Origin: Flavihumibacter sp. ZG627
Lineage (GTDB): Bacteria; Bacteroidota; Bacteroidia; Chitinophagales; Chitinophagaceae
DNA length: 64,000 bases
Direction: 5' to 3'
NCBI RefSeq assembly: GCF_000814325.1
Contig: NZ_JPHF01000007.1
Coordinates: 124,001 to 188,000, forward strand
The stretch's first letter is position 1, and every line of letters starts with the position of its first letter. Positions 1 to 9,593 of the stretch are shown piece after piece. Under the pieces are notes generated by a model, which had not been told where the DNA came from, made no database searches, and was given only the letters and a program-made list of their open reading frames with translations. The translations under genes were made by a program, and so were the position numbers.

Positions 1-1
1 A

Positions 2-1240
2 GGAGGAAGAAGCAGGGCAAAGGTATTAGAAGAAATCAGAAATAATTTATCTGTTATAAAAGGGGTATCCATAAATATTGGCCAACCGATTTCGCACCGG
101 CTTGACCATTTACTATCAGGCGTCAGAGCTCAGGTAGCCATCAAAATTTTTGGAAACGATTTATTAACGATGCGTTCCAATGCAGAGCAGTTAAAGGCGA
201 TAATCAGTGATGTGCCAGGCGTAGTGGATGTACAGGTAGAAAATCAGGTGATGGTTCCCCAGCTTATGATTAAGCTTGACCGCATGGCTGTGCAGCGATA
301 CGGTTTACAAGTGGGCAAGGTAGCTGATGAACTCGAAGTTTTTTACAATGGCAAAGTAGTAAGCCAGATATTAGATGGACAAAAAAGTTTTGATATTGTT
401 TTAAGAACAGACGACAGTACAAGAAAAAATATAGAGGCTATCCGCAATACACAAATTGCAGCCTCTGATGGCTCCTTGATTCCGCTCCAACAAATTGCAA
501 CGATAGAAATAGAGAACAGCATTAATGCGGTAAACCATGAAAACACCCAGCGCCGGATTGTTATCTCTGCAAATGTGCAGGGCCGTGACCTCGGCAGCAC
601 TGTAAAAGAAATGCAGGAAACAGTAAAAAAGGAATTGCCTTTACAAGAAGGCTACTACCTGCAATGGGGCGGTCAGTTTGAAAGTCAGCAATCAGCATCA
701 AAGCTGATTACCATTCTTAGTATTTTTTCGGTGGCAGGTATTTTCTTAGTCCTATACAGCCATTTTAAAAGCAGCCGAATTGCTTTGCAGATAATGCTGA
801 ATATCCCATTGGCATTAATAGGCAGCGTAATAGCAGTAATACTTACAGGAGGTGTTTTTTCTATTGCTACAATGGTTGGATTTATTACCCTCACAGGTAT
901 TGCATCAAGAAATGGAATTATGATGATAAGCCATTATATCCATTTGGTACAGCATGAAGGTGAAGTATTTGGCGACAAAATGATTATCCGTGGTTCGTTA
1001 GAACGATTAGTGCCAGTATTAATGACAGCACTGGTTGCAGCTTTTGCGTTGATACCATTAACAATGGATGCTACGGCTCCTGGTAAAGAAATTCTGTACC
1101 CGGTTGCTACGGTTATTTTGGGCGGCTTAGTTAGCTCAACTTTATTAGACATGATTGTAACTCCTGTTGTGTTTAAACTATTTGGCAAAAAAGCACTAAA
1201 GAAATATCTGGAAGAGCAACAGAAGAAAGAATTTGAATAA
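2..1240 (+). CDS. CusA/CzcA-family heavy-metal efflux RND pump, C-terminal part (truncated by window edge)
   Basis: The reading frame is open from base 2 with no start codon of its own at the left edge, so only the last ~412 residues of a roughly 1000-residue inner-membrane proton/metal antiporter are present. The visible part covers the second periplasmic (docking/pore) region and the last membrane helices. It includes the GFITLTGIASRNGIMM helix and the PVLMTALVAAFALIPL helix typical of CusA/CzcA pumps. It ends in a charged cytosolic tail and, unlike the second RND gene at 12 kb, carries no fused TolC domain. The metal specificity motif of helix 4 lies outside the window. As the first gene of a metal-resistance cluster it probably exports Cu or a divalent metal with an adaptor encoded further left. 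Confidence 0.9.
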   Translation, partial: GGRSRAKVLEEIRNNLSVIKGVSINIGQPISHRLDHLLSGVRAQVAIKIFGNDLLTMRSNAEQLKAIISDVPGVVDVQVENQVMVPQLMIKLDRMAVQRYGLQVGKVADELEVFYNGKVVSQILDGQKSFDIVLRTDDSTRKNIEAIRNTQIAASDGSLIPLQQIATIEIENSINAVNHENTQRRIVISANVQGRDLGSTVKEMQETVKKELPLQEGYYLQWGGQFESQQSASKLITILSIFSVAGIFLVLYSHFKSSRIALQIMLNIPLALIGSVIAVILTGGVFSIATMVGFITLTGIASRNGIMMISHYIHLVQHEGEVFGDKMIIRGSLERLVPVLMTALVAAFALIPLTMDATAPGKEILYPVATVILGGLVSSTLLDMIVTPVVFKLFGKKALKKYLEEQQKKEFE

Positions 1241-1271
1241 ACATATTGATAGTTAAAAAAGAAAAACCACA

Positions 1272-1341
1272 TGGGTCGGAGCCCTGCTTTGGTTTCCTTA
1301 TTTATAATGAAACAATTTCTGGAGCAGGGTTTCCGCACCCA
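1272..1341. repeat. Imperfect inverted repeat between RND gene and methyltransferase
   Basis: A left arm at 1272-1288 (TGGGTCGGAGCCCTGCT) matches the reverse complement of a right arm at 1323-1341 with two single-base gaps and one substitution. The arms are ~34 bases apart. There is no T-tract directly after it, so it is not a classical terminator; it could be a transcription end structure or an old insertion end. Confidence 0.45.
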
Positions 1342-1406
1342 CCAATTGATCATTTCGCTTTAAATCGAATTTAATTTGAGTATCACTTTAAAATAAAGAT
1401 ATTATA

Positions 1407-2057
1407 GTGGAGCAGAAACAATTCATACCTGCACTCAGATTCAAATGGCTTACGCCATTGTATGATTTTTTTATAAGCATTACTATGCCTGAGAAAAAAA
1501 TTAAACAGGTGTTGATTTCAAATGCGAATATCTATGCCTGTTCAAAGCTGCTTGATTTTGGTTGCGGCACTGCTACATTAACTATCATGGCAAAACAATC
1601 ATCGCCGGAGGCAAAAGTAACAGGTATTGATATTGATACAGAGATATTGGATAAAGCAACAAAAAAGATAAAAGAAGAAAAGCTGGATATTTTTTTGCTT
1701 GATTATGATGGAAAACATTTGCCCTTTCAGCGTAATGCTTTTGACAGAGTAATATCCTGCCTTGTTTTTCATCATCTTGATACAGATATAAAACAAACTA
1801 TGCTGGCAGAGATATTCCGGGTTATGAATAAAGATGGTCAGTTGCTTATTGCCGACTTTGGGCGTTCCAAATCATGGGTTCAAAGAACGCTTTTTAATAT
1901 AATAAGGGGGCTGGACGGTTTTAAATCAACAGACGCAAATGCCAGAGGGTTATTACCTGAAATGATTTCGGATGCCGGGTTTGAAAATGTGGCCATTAAA
2001 ACCCGTTTTAAAACCATGTTTGGAGAAGTACAAATAATCAGTGGGGAAAAAATATAA
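1407..2057 (+). CDS. Class I SAM-dependent methyltransferase
   Basis: This 216-residue protein begins at GTG; no in-frame ATG lies nearby. It carries the SAM-binding motif I (LLDFGCGTATLTIMAK, about residues 49-64), an acidic end of beta-2 (GIDID) and a motif IV region (VISCLVFHHLD). This layout is usual for small-molecule methyltransferases of the UbiE/Methyltransf_11 group. The substrate cannot be read from the sequence. It sits in a metal-resistance island just upstream of a DUF2911 gene (18-bp gap), so the two are probably cotranscribed. Methylation of a metalloid or of a quinone/lipid are both possible but unproven. Confidence 0.8.
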   Translation: MEQKQFIPALRFKWLTPLYDFFISITMPEKKIKQVLISNANIYACSKLLDFGCGTATLTIMAKQSSPEAKVTGIDIDTEILDKATKKIKEEKLDIFLLDYDGKHLPFQRNAFDRVISCLVFHHLDTDIKQTMLAEIFRVMNKDGQLLIADFGRSKSWVQRTLFNIIRGLDGFKSTDANARGLLPEMISDAGFENVAIKTRFKTMFGEVQIISGEKI

Positions 2058-2075
2058 ATACAAATAAATAACATC

Positions 2076-2645
2076 ATGAAAAAGGAATTTTATTTACTGC
2101 TTTTAATAATAGCAACAGCGTTTACAGTAACAGCACAAGAACAAAAGAAGGAAGAGGTTTGCTATAATCCCAATTTAGTAAAAGATACCAGCAAGAAAAG
2201 TATTAAATCCATGGCCGTTGCAGTAATTCATGGCGACAGTATAAAAATCAATTATCATTCTCCCGGTGTTCGTAAAAGAATAATATGGGGTGGACTTGTT
2301 CCTTATGGTGAAGTATGGGTAACAGGAGCACACGATGCAACAACTCTTGAAATCGGCAAAGCGTTTGTTGTTGGAGGTAAAGAAATCCCTGCCGGTAAAT
2401 ATGCCATTTTTACTATTCCCGGAAAATCGGAATGGACAGTTATCATCAATAAACAATGGAAACAACACTTAGCAACTGAATATGATGAAAAGGATGATGT
2501 AGTAAGACTGAAAATAAAGCCAAAGAAAAATACACATACCGAGAGGCTACAATATTTTATAACGGATAAGAAGACTGGAAAAACAACAATTGATGTTGTA
2601 TGGGAGAAACTGAAAATAAGTTTTGATATTATACTTAAGCCTTGA
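2076..2645 (+). CDS. DUF2911 family secreted protein
   Basis: The 189-residue protein starts with a clear signal peptide ending near TVTAQ. The mature part matches the DUF2911 pattern common in Bacteroidota: an early VxxHGDSIKINYHSPGVRKR stretch, then WGGLVPYGEVWVTGAHDATT, GKEIPAGKYAIFTIP and WTVIINKQW. The biochemical function of this family is unknown; it is normally exported to the periplasm or outer membrane. The position between a methyltransferase and copper genes suggests it is part of the resistance cargo, but no metal-binding motif is evident. Confidence 0.85.
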   Translation: MKKEFYLLLLIIATAFTVTAQEQKKEEVCYNPNLVKDTSKKSIKSMAVAVIHGDSIKINYHSPGVRKRIIWGGLVPYGEVWVTGAHDATTLEIGKAFVVGGKEIPAGKYAIFTIPGKSEWTVIINKQWKQHLATEYDEKDDVVRLKIKPKKNTHTERLQYFITDKKTGKTTIDVVWEKLKISFDIILKP

Positions 2646-2710
2646 TTTAAAATTCGAAGTTGACAGCCTGGAGAAAGTGGCTAATTATTAAACAGTATTA
2701 AAAATACTTT

Positions 2711-3604
2711 ATGTTTAAAGACTTTCCATCGCTCCATCCCCTTGTAGTGCATTTCCCAATTGTACTAATATTACTGGCAGCAGCCTTCCAGATAATGGTT
2801 GTATGGAAGCCCCATTGGCGGCAAATCTGCTGGGCTACATTATTCATAATGGCAGCCGCATTTTTTTCTGCGCTTGCGGCCAGTACCATTTTTCACGCAA
2901 TGCCTTCTGCCGATGCACCAAAGGCCGCTATGCAAATATTTGAGGAGCATGAGAAATATGCTCAATTAACCTTGTGGATGTCAGGTATTACTTTATTACT
3001 TAAAAGTATCGGGATTTTCTTTAAGATCAACAGGAGACTATACGAACTAATCGTTCTGCTTGCCGCAATCATCGCTGCTATTTTCCTATCCATTGCGGGG
3101 CATCATGGGGCAAAACTTACACATGTTGCGGGTGTGGGACCTATGGGCAAGTATTTAATGAAAGACCATGGTGCCGGTCATGATGAAAAAGATATGGAAG
3201 GCATGGACATGAATGGAGACAGTACGACGCACTTGAACGATACACACATGAACGATTCTATGCCGGGGATGAAGAATATGCCTGGAATGGATACAATGAA
3301 AGGTATGAATAACATGAAGGGAATGGAGGACATGAAAGACATGAAGAATATGCCGGGGATGGATAAAATGAAAGATATGAAAAATATGCCCGGCATGGAC
3401 AAGATGAAAGACATGAAGGATATGCCAGGTATGGATACTATGAAGAATATGAAAGACATGAAGGATATGCCTGGCATGGACAGCACCATGAAAATGGAGG
3501 ATATGAAAAACATGAATATGCCGATGAAAAATCCAATGGACACATTCCGCTTCCCGGACAATAACCCTGCCCGGAAAAAAGCAAAAAAGCCGGTTAAACA
3601 ATAA
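2711..3604 (+). CDS. DUF2231 membrane protein with Met-rich, copper-binding-like repeat tail
   Basis: The first ~150 residues are a DUF2231-type four-helix membrane domain beginning FPSLHPLVVHFPIVL, with helices near residues 10-28, 37-57, 78-98 and 113-132. His residues in HPLVVH and AGHHG could bind metal or heme. Residues ~160-270 form a hydrophilic tail built from repeated MPGMD(K/T)MKDMKN units, rich in Met, Asp and Lys. Met-rich MxxM segments of this kind bind Cu(I) in copper-resistance proteins such as PcoA and CopA. The gene ends 11 bp before a multicopper oxidase with its own Met-rich insert, which supports a periplasmic copper-sponge role. The tail makes several long minus-strand reading frames that are not genes. 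Confidence 0.8.
   Translation: MFKDFPSLHPLVVHFPIVLILLAAAFQIMVVWKPHWRQICWATLFIMAAAFFSALAASTIFHAMPSADAPKAAMQIFEEHEKYAQLTLWMSGITLLLKSIGIFFKINRRLYELIVLLAAIIAAIFLSIAGHHGAKLTHVAGVGPMGKYLMKDHGAGHDEKDMEGMDMNGDSTTHLNDTHMNDSMPGMKNMPGMDTMKGMNNMKGMEDMKDMKNMPGMDKMKDMKNMPGMDKMKDMKDMPGMDTMKNMKDMKDMPGMDSTMKMEDMKNMNMPMKNPMDTFRFPDNNPARKKAKKPVKQ
3278..3513 (+). repeat. Tandem repeat coding the Met-rich tail (unit about 36 bp)
   Basis: Successive units encode MPGMDxMKxMKx, with a period of 12 residues (36 bp) in the central copies and of 15 or more at the ends where xM pairs have been added. Synonymous and non-synonymous differences between units show old expansion rather than a recent slip. Confidence 0.75.
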
Positions 3605-3615
3605 AACATTTCACA

Positions 3616-5862
3616 ATGAAAAAGCTATTCTTTTTTTTATTGTTGATTCCTTTTTGCAGTATGGGCCAAATCAACCACTCCATGCACAAGAGTACGGGCA
3701 AAGATTCGGTGATCCAAAAAATGACTTCATACAATTATCCATTGCAATCAGCAAAGATTAAATCAGGAATGGCTTATACGGGGAAAAAAGTGGAGTATGA
3801 TTTATATGTAACCGATACGATGGTGAACTTTACCGGTAAGCATCGCCACGCAATTGCTATCAATGGACAAATACCAGCACCCATTCTTGAATTTACTGAA
3901 GGCGATACTGCAATCATCCGTGTACACAACCTGATGAAGATGGAAACCTCTATTCACTGGCATGGTATATTGTTGCCCAATAAAGAAGATGGCGTCCCCT
4001 ACCTAACCACATCCCCGGTTGAACCCGACGAAACTTATACTTTCACCTTTCCACTTATTCAAAGTGGCACTTACTGGTATCACTCTCATACTATGCTGCA
4101 GGAGCAAAGCGGCTTATATGGTTCAATCGTAATTCACCCCACCCAGCCAGAACCTGAACTAAAAGAATATGTTTTGCTATTATCAGATTGGACGGACGAA
4201 AACCCTCACCAGGTAATGCGTTACCTGAAACGTGGAGGCGAATGGTATGCCATCAAAAAAGGGGCATTGCAAAGCTATGGCGAAGCCATTGCTGCCGGAT
4301 CATTTAAAGACAAATTAAAACAGGAATGGCAACGTATGCCTGCTATGGATGTATCAGATGTGTACTACAATAAATTCCTGATGAACGGGCAGGAAAAAAA
4401 TTATTTCAAAGATGCAAAGCCCGGCGAGGTAATAAGGCTACGCATTATCAACGGTTCCGCTTCCTCTTATTTTACACTTCAATATGGAATGAGTTATATG
4501 CGGCTGATTGCGGCAGATGGAATAAACGTTACTCCTGTTTCTGTAAGCAAATTAGAAATTGCAGTTGCAGAAACGTATGATGTTTTAATTACTGTTCCTG
4601 AAACCGGTGCAGCCGAATTAAGAGCCACCTCCTGGGATGTAGTAGGTTTTTCATCAGGTTATTTTGGAAATGGCCCTATAATGAATGCACCTGATATTCC
4701 CAAACTTGACTATTTTAAAATGATGAGGGAAATGGGCAGCATGAATATGAATGGTATGAACATGGAAGGCATGGACATGAAAGAAATGAAAATGCCATCA
4801 GATACCATACCTGCAAAAAAGGATATGGGGAACATGGATGGCATGAATATGAACAATATGCAGGGTATGAGTATGGGTATGCCCGGGGATTTCAACTATA
4901 ATATGCTGCGGGCACTGCATCCCACCACTTTGGATTCTACTTTGAAACCAAGAGAAATCAAATTAACACTTACGGGGAATATGTTGCGATATGTGTGGTC
5001 ATTTGATTTTAAAACTTTATCGGTGGCTGATAAAATTCTAATCCACAAAGGTGAAAAAGTAAGGGTTGTTCTGACAAACAATACTATGATGCGTCACCCG
5101 CTTCACCTGCACGGCCACTTCTTCCGCTTTATCAACAGCCAGGGCGATTATTCACCACTGAAACATACGTTTGACATTCAACCAATGCAGACAGTTACAA
5201 TAGAGTTTGAAGCAAACGAAGAGAAAGATTGGTTTTTTCATTGTCACATCCTTTACCACATGATGGCTGGCATGGCCCGTATTGTAAGCTATGAAGGAAG
5301 TGAGCAAAATGAATTTGCCAAAACCGGTTACAAAGAATTAAAAAAAGAAGACAATATACTTTATCCCTGGTTCGATTTATCTGTTCACTCTCAGGGCACC
5401 TGGTTGTCCGGCAATATTTCTAACAATAAAAACGCTTTGGAATTTGAAGGAAGGGCAAGCTGGAACGGTAATTATGAAACAGAAACACATCTGCTCCGCT
5501 ATATAGACAAAAAACAATACCTGGCTTTCTATATAGGGGTTGACTATCGGAAAAACAAGACACTTCCTTTAGCCAATAAACCCAACAGCAAAGACAATCG
5601 CCGGGTTTTTGATGCCGGTTTTTACTATTTATTACCAATGCTTATACGTTCTGAATGGCGGATAGACCATACAGGTAAGTTGCGACTCCAATTGGAAAGA
5701 AGGGACATACCACTTAGTAACAATTTCTTTTTTGATTTCCGGGTAAATACTGATAGGGAATATGCTGTCGGTTTCAGGTATATGATAGCCAAGCCTCTTT
5801 CAATAAGCACAAACTATGACAGTGATTATAATTGGGGAATTGGCTTAACATGGCATTATTGA
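3616..5862 (+). CDS. Multicopper oxidase (CopA/PcoA-like) with C-terminal barrel-like domain
   Basis: This 748-residue exported protein is a periplasmic cuprous oxidase candidate. The signal peptide ends near CSMGQ. Copper ligand motifs are all present: HWHG (about residue 115), YWYHSHTMLQEQSGLYG, HPLHLHGHFFRF (about residue 493) and HCHILYHMMAGM (about residue 538), which contains the type-1 Cys, His and Met. Between the second and third cupredoxin domains lies a Met-rich insert (about residues 374-430). After the oxidase, residues ~570-748 resemble a beta-barrel such as that of CopB/PcoB, with alternating aromatic strands ending GIGLTWHY. A CopA-CopB type fusion would tether the oxidase to the outer membrane. 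It lies 11 bp downstream of the Met-rich DUF2231 gene, probably in one operon. Confidence 0.9.
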   Translation: MKKLFFFLLLIPFCSMGQINHSMHKSTGKDSVIQKMTSYNYPLQSAKIKSGMAYTGKKVEYDLYVTDTMVNFTGKHRHAIAINGQIPAPILEFTEGDTAIIRVHNLMKMETSIHWHGILLPNKEDGVPYLTTSPVEPDETYTFTFPLIQSGTYWYHSHTMLQEQSGLYGSIVIHPTQPEPELKEYVLLLSDWTDENPHQVMRYLKRGGEWYAIKKGALQSYGEAIAAGSFKDKLKQEWQRMPAMDVSDVYYNKFLMNGQEKNYFKDAKPGEVIRLRIINGSASSYFTLQYGMSYMRLIAADGINVTPVSVSKLEIAVAETYDVLITVPETGAAELRATSWDVVGFSSGYFGNGPIMNAPDIPKLDYFKMMREMGSMNMNGMNMEGMDMKEMKMPSDTIPAKKDMGNMDGMNMNNMQGMSMGMPGDFNYNMLRALHPTTLDSTLKPREIKLTLTGNMLRYVWSFDFKTLSVADKILIHKGEKVRVVLTNNTMMRHPLHLHGHFFRFINSQGDYSPLKHTFDIQPMQTVTIEFEANEEKDWFFHCHILYHMMAGMARIVSYEGSEQNEFAKTGYKELKKEDNILYPWFDLSVHSQGTWLSGNISNNKNALEFEGRASWNGNYETETHLLRYIDKKQYLAFYIGVDYRKNKTLPLANKPNSKDNRRVFDAGFYYLLPMLIRSEWRIDHTGKLRLQLERRDIPLSNNFFFDFRVNTDREYAVGFRYMIAKPLSISTNYDSDYNWGIGLTWHY

Positions 5863-5890
5863 ATTATCAGATAACGTATAAAAATGTTTT

Positions 5891-8176
5891 ATGGAACATA
5901 ATCATCACAACAAAGAACAGTACACATGCCCTATGCATCCGGAAATTGTACAAGATAAACCCGGCAACTGCCCCAAATGCGGAATGGCACTCATTCCTGT
6001 TGATGCAAAAGAGAAGGAAGATTCTCATGCGCACCATCAACACAACGATCATAAAAGGCAGGCCTCTTCTTCCCATACAAAGCATGTTATGTCTATTGTA
6101 GAGATGCAAAGCTCACAAGGCTTCCGGAAATATACCTGCCCCATGCATCCGCAAATAGTACAGGATAATCCCGGCAAGTGTCCTTTGTGTGGGATGACAC
6201 TCGTACCACTTACTAAACCGGGGGCACATAACGGACATGAAGCCCATGCATCAGGTATTGCTGATTTTAAAAAAAGGTTTTATGTTGTTTTGGTATTAAC
6301 CATTCCCATTATGCTGCTATCAGAAATGATTCAGCACTGGTTAAATATTCATATCAGTTTTCCCGGTTCAAAATATGTATTACTTGCTTTGGCCTCTGTT
6401 GTTTTCTTTTACGGCGGCTGGCCTTTTCTGAAAGGGCTGGTGGGTGAAATAAGGGTAAAGAACCCCGGCATGATGACGCTGATTGGTTTTGCCATTTCAG
6501 TAGCATATATCTATAGTACTGCAACTGTGTTTGGATTAAAGGGCATGGATTTCTTTTGGGAACTGGCAACACTTATTTTAATAATGCTGTTAGGACATTG
6601 GATTGAAATGAAATCAGTTGCCGGAGCTTCCAGAGAACTTGAATTATTGGTTCAGCTAATGCCAGATGATGCTCACGTAGTAGATGGTGAAAAAGTGACT
6701 GATGTAAAAACTGAAACCCTGAAAGAGGGTGATATTATACTTATCAAGCCAGGGGAAAAAGTTGCAGCTGACGGCATAATCACAGAAGGAGAAAGTTATC
6801 TGAATGAATCCATGCTTACCGGCGAATCAAAACCGGTGGAGAAAGGGAAAGGAGATAAAGTAATTGCGGGTTCTATTAATGGAAACGGTTCTATTAAAGT
6901 TACCGTATCGCATGGGGCGAAAGATTCTTATCTCTCACAGGTCATAAAGTTGGTTGATGATGCACAAAAATCAAAATCTAAAACCCAGTTGGTAGCAGAC
7001 AAGGCTGCAAAGTGGCTAACAGCAATTGCGATTATTGCGGGCATTGGAACATTTTTACACTGGTATTTTACAGGTCAATCTTTGGCTTTTGCAATGGAAA
7101 GAATGGTGACAGTAATTGTTATTTGTTGCCCCCATGCTTTAGGATTGGCAGTACCGTTGGTCGTTGCAAAATCAACAGCCTTATCTGCGAAAAACGGGCT
7201 GCTGATTAAAAACAGAACAGCATTTGAAAATGCAAGAAAAATCACCACCATTGTATTTGACAAAACCGGTACACTTACGGTAGGAAAATTTGAGGTATCA
7301 AAAATTGTTTCACTCCAAAAAGACCTGAATGAAAATGAAATCATTCGCCTGGCTTCTGCATTGGAACAAAAATCTGAGCATCCCATTGCAACAGGCATCT
7401 TGCAAAAAGTTAAAGACTTATCAATCACAATTCCGGCAACGGAAAGCTTTAATGCGATTACAGGTAAAGGCGTTGAAGCAACAGTAGAAGGCAAAAAAAT
7501 TTTGGTTGTCAGTCCGGGTTATTTAAAGGAAAATAATATTCCTGTTCCAGAAGGCTTTACAGCTAACGACATGGAAACGATTGTGTTTGTAATTATCAAT
7601 AATGAATTGGCAGGATACATTGCATTATCGGATGAGATAAGACCTGAATCAGCAGAGGCCATTAAAACATTGAAACAAAATAATATCAAATCAATACTGT
7701 TGACAGGCGACAATAATAAAGTAGCAGCAAGTGTAAGTAAAACATTGGGCATGGATAGTTTTTTTGCAGAAGTGTTGCCGCATCAGAAATTAGAAAAGAT
7801 AAAGGAGTTGCAAGACAAAGGAGAATTTGTAGCCATGACGGGTGATGGTGTAAATGATGCACCTGCCTTGGCACAAGCCGATATTGGTATTGCTGTGGGC
7901 AGCGGTAGTGATATTGCCGCAGAAACAGCTGGGATCGTTTTGGTAAACAGCAATCCTAAAGACATTGTGAGTTTGATTTTATTTGGAAAAGCCACCTACA
8001 GCAAGATGATTCAGAATTTAATGTGGGCAACTGGTTACAACGTAGTGGCTTTACCATTAGCTGCGGGTGTGTTATACAAAATGGGAATATTGTTAAGTCC
8101 TGCTGCCGGAGCTGTTTTAATGAGTGTGAGTACTGTTGTGGTAGCTATTAATGCAAGTATGTTGAAGGTTAAATAA
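5891..8176 (+). CDS. P1B-type copper-transporting ATPase (CPH type) with two metal-binding zinc-ribbon-like domains
   Basis: This 761-residue inner-membrane pump hydrolyses ATP to export copper. The N-terminus has two YTCPMHPxIVQDxPGxCPxCGM modules (about residues 12-39 and 83-110) and His-rich linkers instead of HMA domains. The transport motif in helix 6 is C413-P414-H415, typical of the P1B-3/CopB group that moves Cu(I)/Cu(II) or Ag. TGES lies in the actuator domain, the phosphorylation site is DKTGT with D457, and GDGVNDAP closes the P domain. Neighbouring copper oxidase and Met-rich genes fit copper as the substrate. The gene starts 28 bp after the oxidase without a clear Shine-Dalgarno site. 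Confidence 0.95.
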   Translation: MEHNHHNKEQYTCPMHPEIVQDKPGNCPKCGMALIPVDAKEKEDSHAHHQHNDHKRQASSSHTKHVMSIVEMQSSQGFRKYTCPMHPQIVQDNPGKCPLCGMTLVPLTKPGAHNGHEAHASGIADFKKRFYVVLVLTIPIMLLSEMIQHWLNIHISFPGSKYVLLALASVVFFYGGWPFLKGLVGEIRVKNPGMMTLIGFAISVAYIYSTATVFGLKGMDFFWELATLILIMLLGHWIEMKSVAGASRELELLVQLMPDDAHVVDGEKVTDVKTETLKEGDIILIKPGEKVAADGIITEGESYLNESMLTGESKPVEKGKGDKVIAGSINGNGSIKVTVSHGAKDSYLSQVIKLVDDAQKSKSKTQLVADKAAKWLTAIAIIAGIGTFLHWYFTGQSLAFAMERMVTVIVICCPHALGLAVPLVVAKSTALSAKNGLLIKNRTAFENARKITTIVFDKTGTLTVGKFEVSKIVSLQKDLNENEIIRLASALEQKSEHPIATGILQKVKDLSITIPATESFNAITGKGVEATVEGKKILVVSPGYLKENNIPVPEGFTANDMETIVFVIINNELAGYIALSDEIRPESAEAIKTLKQNNIKSILLTGDNNKVAASVSKTLGMDSFFAEVLPHQKLEKIKELQDKGEFVAMTGDGVNDAPALAQADIGIAVGSGSDIAAETAGIVLVNSNPKDIVSLILFGKATYSKMIQNLMWATGYNVVALPLAAGVLYKMGILLSPAAGAVLMSVSTVVVAINASMLKVK

Positions 8177-8186
8177 ATCATTGTTA

Positions 8187-9023
8187 ATGATACTTTATAT
8201 TACATGGAATATAGATCCTGAGATATTCAGGATTGGCGGGTTTGCACTCAGGTACTATTCTTTAATGTTTGTATTTGCCTTTTACTTCAGCTATTTGTTG
8301 CTTTCAAAAATTTATAAAAAGGAAAACGTTTCCCTTTCACTGCTGAATAAGTTATCAGTCTATATTTTTATTGGGACAATTGCCGGAGCCCGGTTAGGTC
8401 ACACACTGTTTTATGAATTTGGCTATTATAAAAATCATTTGTTGGAAATTATTTTACCATTCAGTATTACAAATGGAAAATTTGAATTGACAGGATACCA
8501 GGGATTGGCAAGTCATGGCGCTGCCATTGGGATAATTATTGCAGTTATTTGGTATTGCTGGAAATATAAACAATCATTTTTATGGATAATGGACAGGCTT
8601 GTGATTGTTGTAGCCCTCTCCGCTTTTTTTATCCGTATTGGTAATCTTTTTAATTCCGAAATTATTGGTAAGCCAACCAATGTTTCATGGGCTTTTATTT
8701 TTGGAAGAGTTGATATGATTCCACGGCATCCTGCACAATTGTATGAGGCCATATCATACCTGATTATTTTTAGTATTCTCTGGTTTCTATATAAAAAGAA
8801 AATAGAAAAAGTACAACAAGGTTTTGTTTTTGGAAGTTTTCTGATAATGCTGTTTTCTGTAAGATTTTTAGTTGAATTTGTAAAGGAAAACCAGGAGACT
8901 TTTGAAAATACTATGGTAATAAATATGGGACAAATACTAAGTATTCCTTTTATTCTGATTGGTGTCATCCTAATGATTTCAAAATCAAAACAAAACGGTG
9001 ATAAAGAAATACCTGGTCTGTAA
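8187..9023 (+). CDS. lgt: Prolipoprotein diacylglyceryl transferase
   Basis: Lgt transfers diacylglycerol from phosphatidylglycerol to the lipobox Cys of prolipoproteins in the inner membrane. The ~278-residue protein has seven hydrophobic helices, the GLASHGAAIGI segment containing the conserved His, and the Lgt signature region RIGNLFNSEIIGKPT followed by RHPAQLYEA. I chose the ATG at 8187 over a TTG six bases upstream. It directly follows the copper ATPase, and three genes for lipobox-containing proteins follow it. This suggests the island brings its own lipoprotein-processing enzyme, in addition to the essential chromosomal copy expected elsewhere. Confidence 0.92.
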   Translation: MILYITWNIDPEIFRIGGFALRYYSLMFVFAFYFSYLLLSKIYKKENVSLSLLNKLSVYIFIGTIAGARLGHTLFYEFGYYKNHLLEIILPFSITNGKFELTGYQGLASHGAAIGIIIAVIWYCWKYKQSFLWIMDRLVIVVALSAFFIRIGNLFNSEIIGKPTNVSWAFIFGRVDMIPRHPAQLYEAISYLIIFSILWFLYKKKIEKVQQGFVFGSFLIMLFSVRFLVEFVKENQETFENTMVINMGQILSIPFILIGVILMISKSKQNGDKEIPGL

Positions 9024-9119
9024 GGAATCAATTATAAAAACTATCTTTCATTTCAAGACTTTTAGATAATATGCTGAATTCAACTCATTGAAAAATATTA
9101 CTACACCAAACAAAAAAAT

Positions 9120-9593
9120 ATGAAACCGATTTACGTTTTAATTATAGCAGTTTTTGTTTTGTCTTGTAATAAAAATGAATCCAAGGAAACTATTCAGCAA
9201 GATGATCTTTCTGCTTCTGTTGCTATGACGGGGGAATTATCTGCTATGCAACAGTCAGTGAATAGCCTTATGACCTCTCCGAATCATACGCAGCGTCTTT
9301 ATTGGGACAGCGTCTATCATCATCATGACTCCTTGTTCTGGCATCACCACAATGTCTATCATCATGGCACATACACTCATGATGACCATAGCCATCAATG
9401 GGTACCTTATGATCCTACTATTAATCACCATGGTCATCATCATCCCCAATATCCCGGGCACCTCAATGATTCACTTGTTACCATAACCAACAATCATCAC
9501 CACGTTAACTGTGAACATCATCCGGGACATCATATTTGTCATCACCATACAATGGATTCTTTACATCATGTTCACAACTTACACCATCCATAA
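9120..9593 (+). CDS. Histidine-rich lipoprotein
   Basis: The 157-residue protein begins with a lipoprotein signal (lipobox FVLSC, Cys16). From about residue 62 to the end it is dominated by His pairs and triplets (YHHHDSLFWHHHN, HHGHHHPQYPGH and similar). More than a quarter of the mature residues in that part are His, with Asp and Tyr between. Such composition suggests binding of Cu(II), Zn or Ni in the periplasm, but no named family was recognised. It is translationally coupled to the next gene through TAATG, and lies in the lgt lipoprotein cluster. Confidence 0.75.
   Translation: MKPIYVLIIAVFVLSCNKNESKETIQQDDLSASVAMTGELSAMQQSVNSLMTSPNHTQRLYWDSVYHHHDSLFWHHHNVYHHGTYTHDDHSHQWVPYDPTINHHGHHHPQYPGHLNDSLVTITNNHHHVNCEHHPGHHICHHHTMDSLHHVHNLHHP

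Noticed and set aside
3155-3609. Two long minus-strand frames (148 and 143 residues) opposite the Met-rich tail
   Set aside because: They arise from the 36-bp repeat of the real plus-strand gene and encode low-complexity His or Phe/Ile/Met runs.
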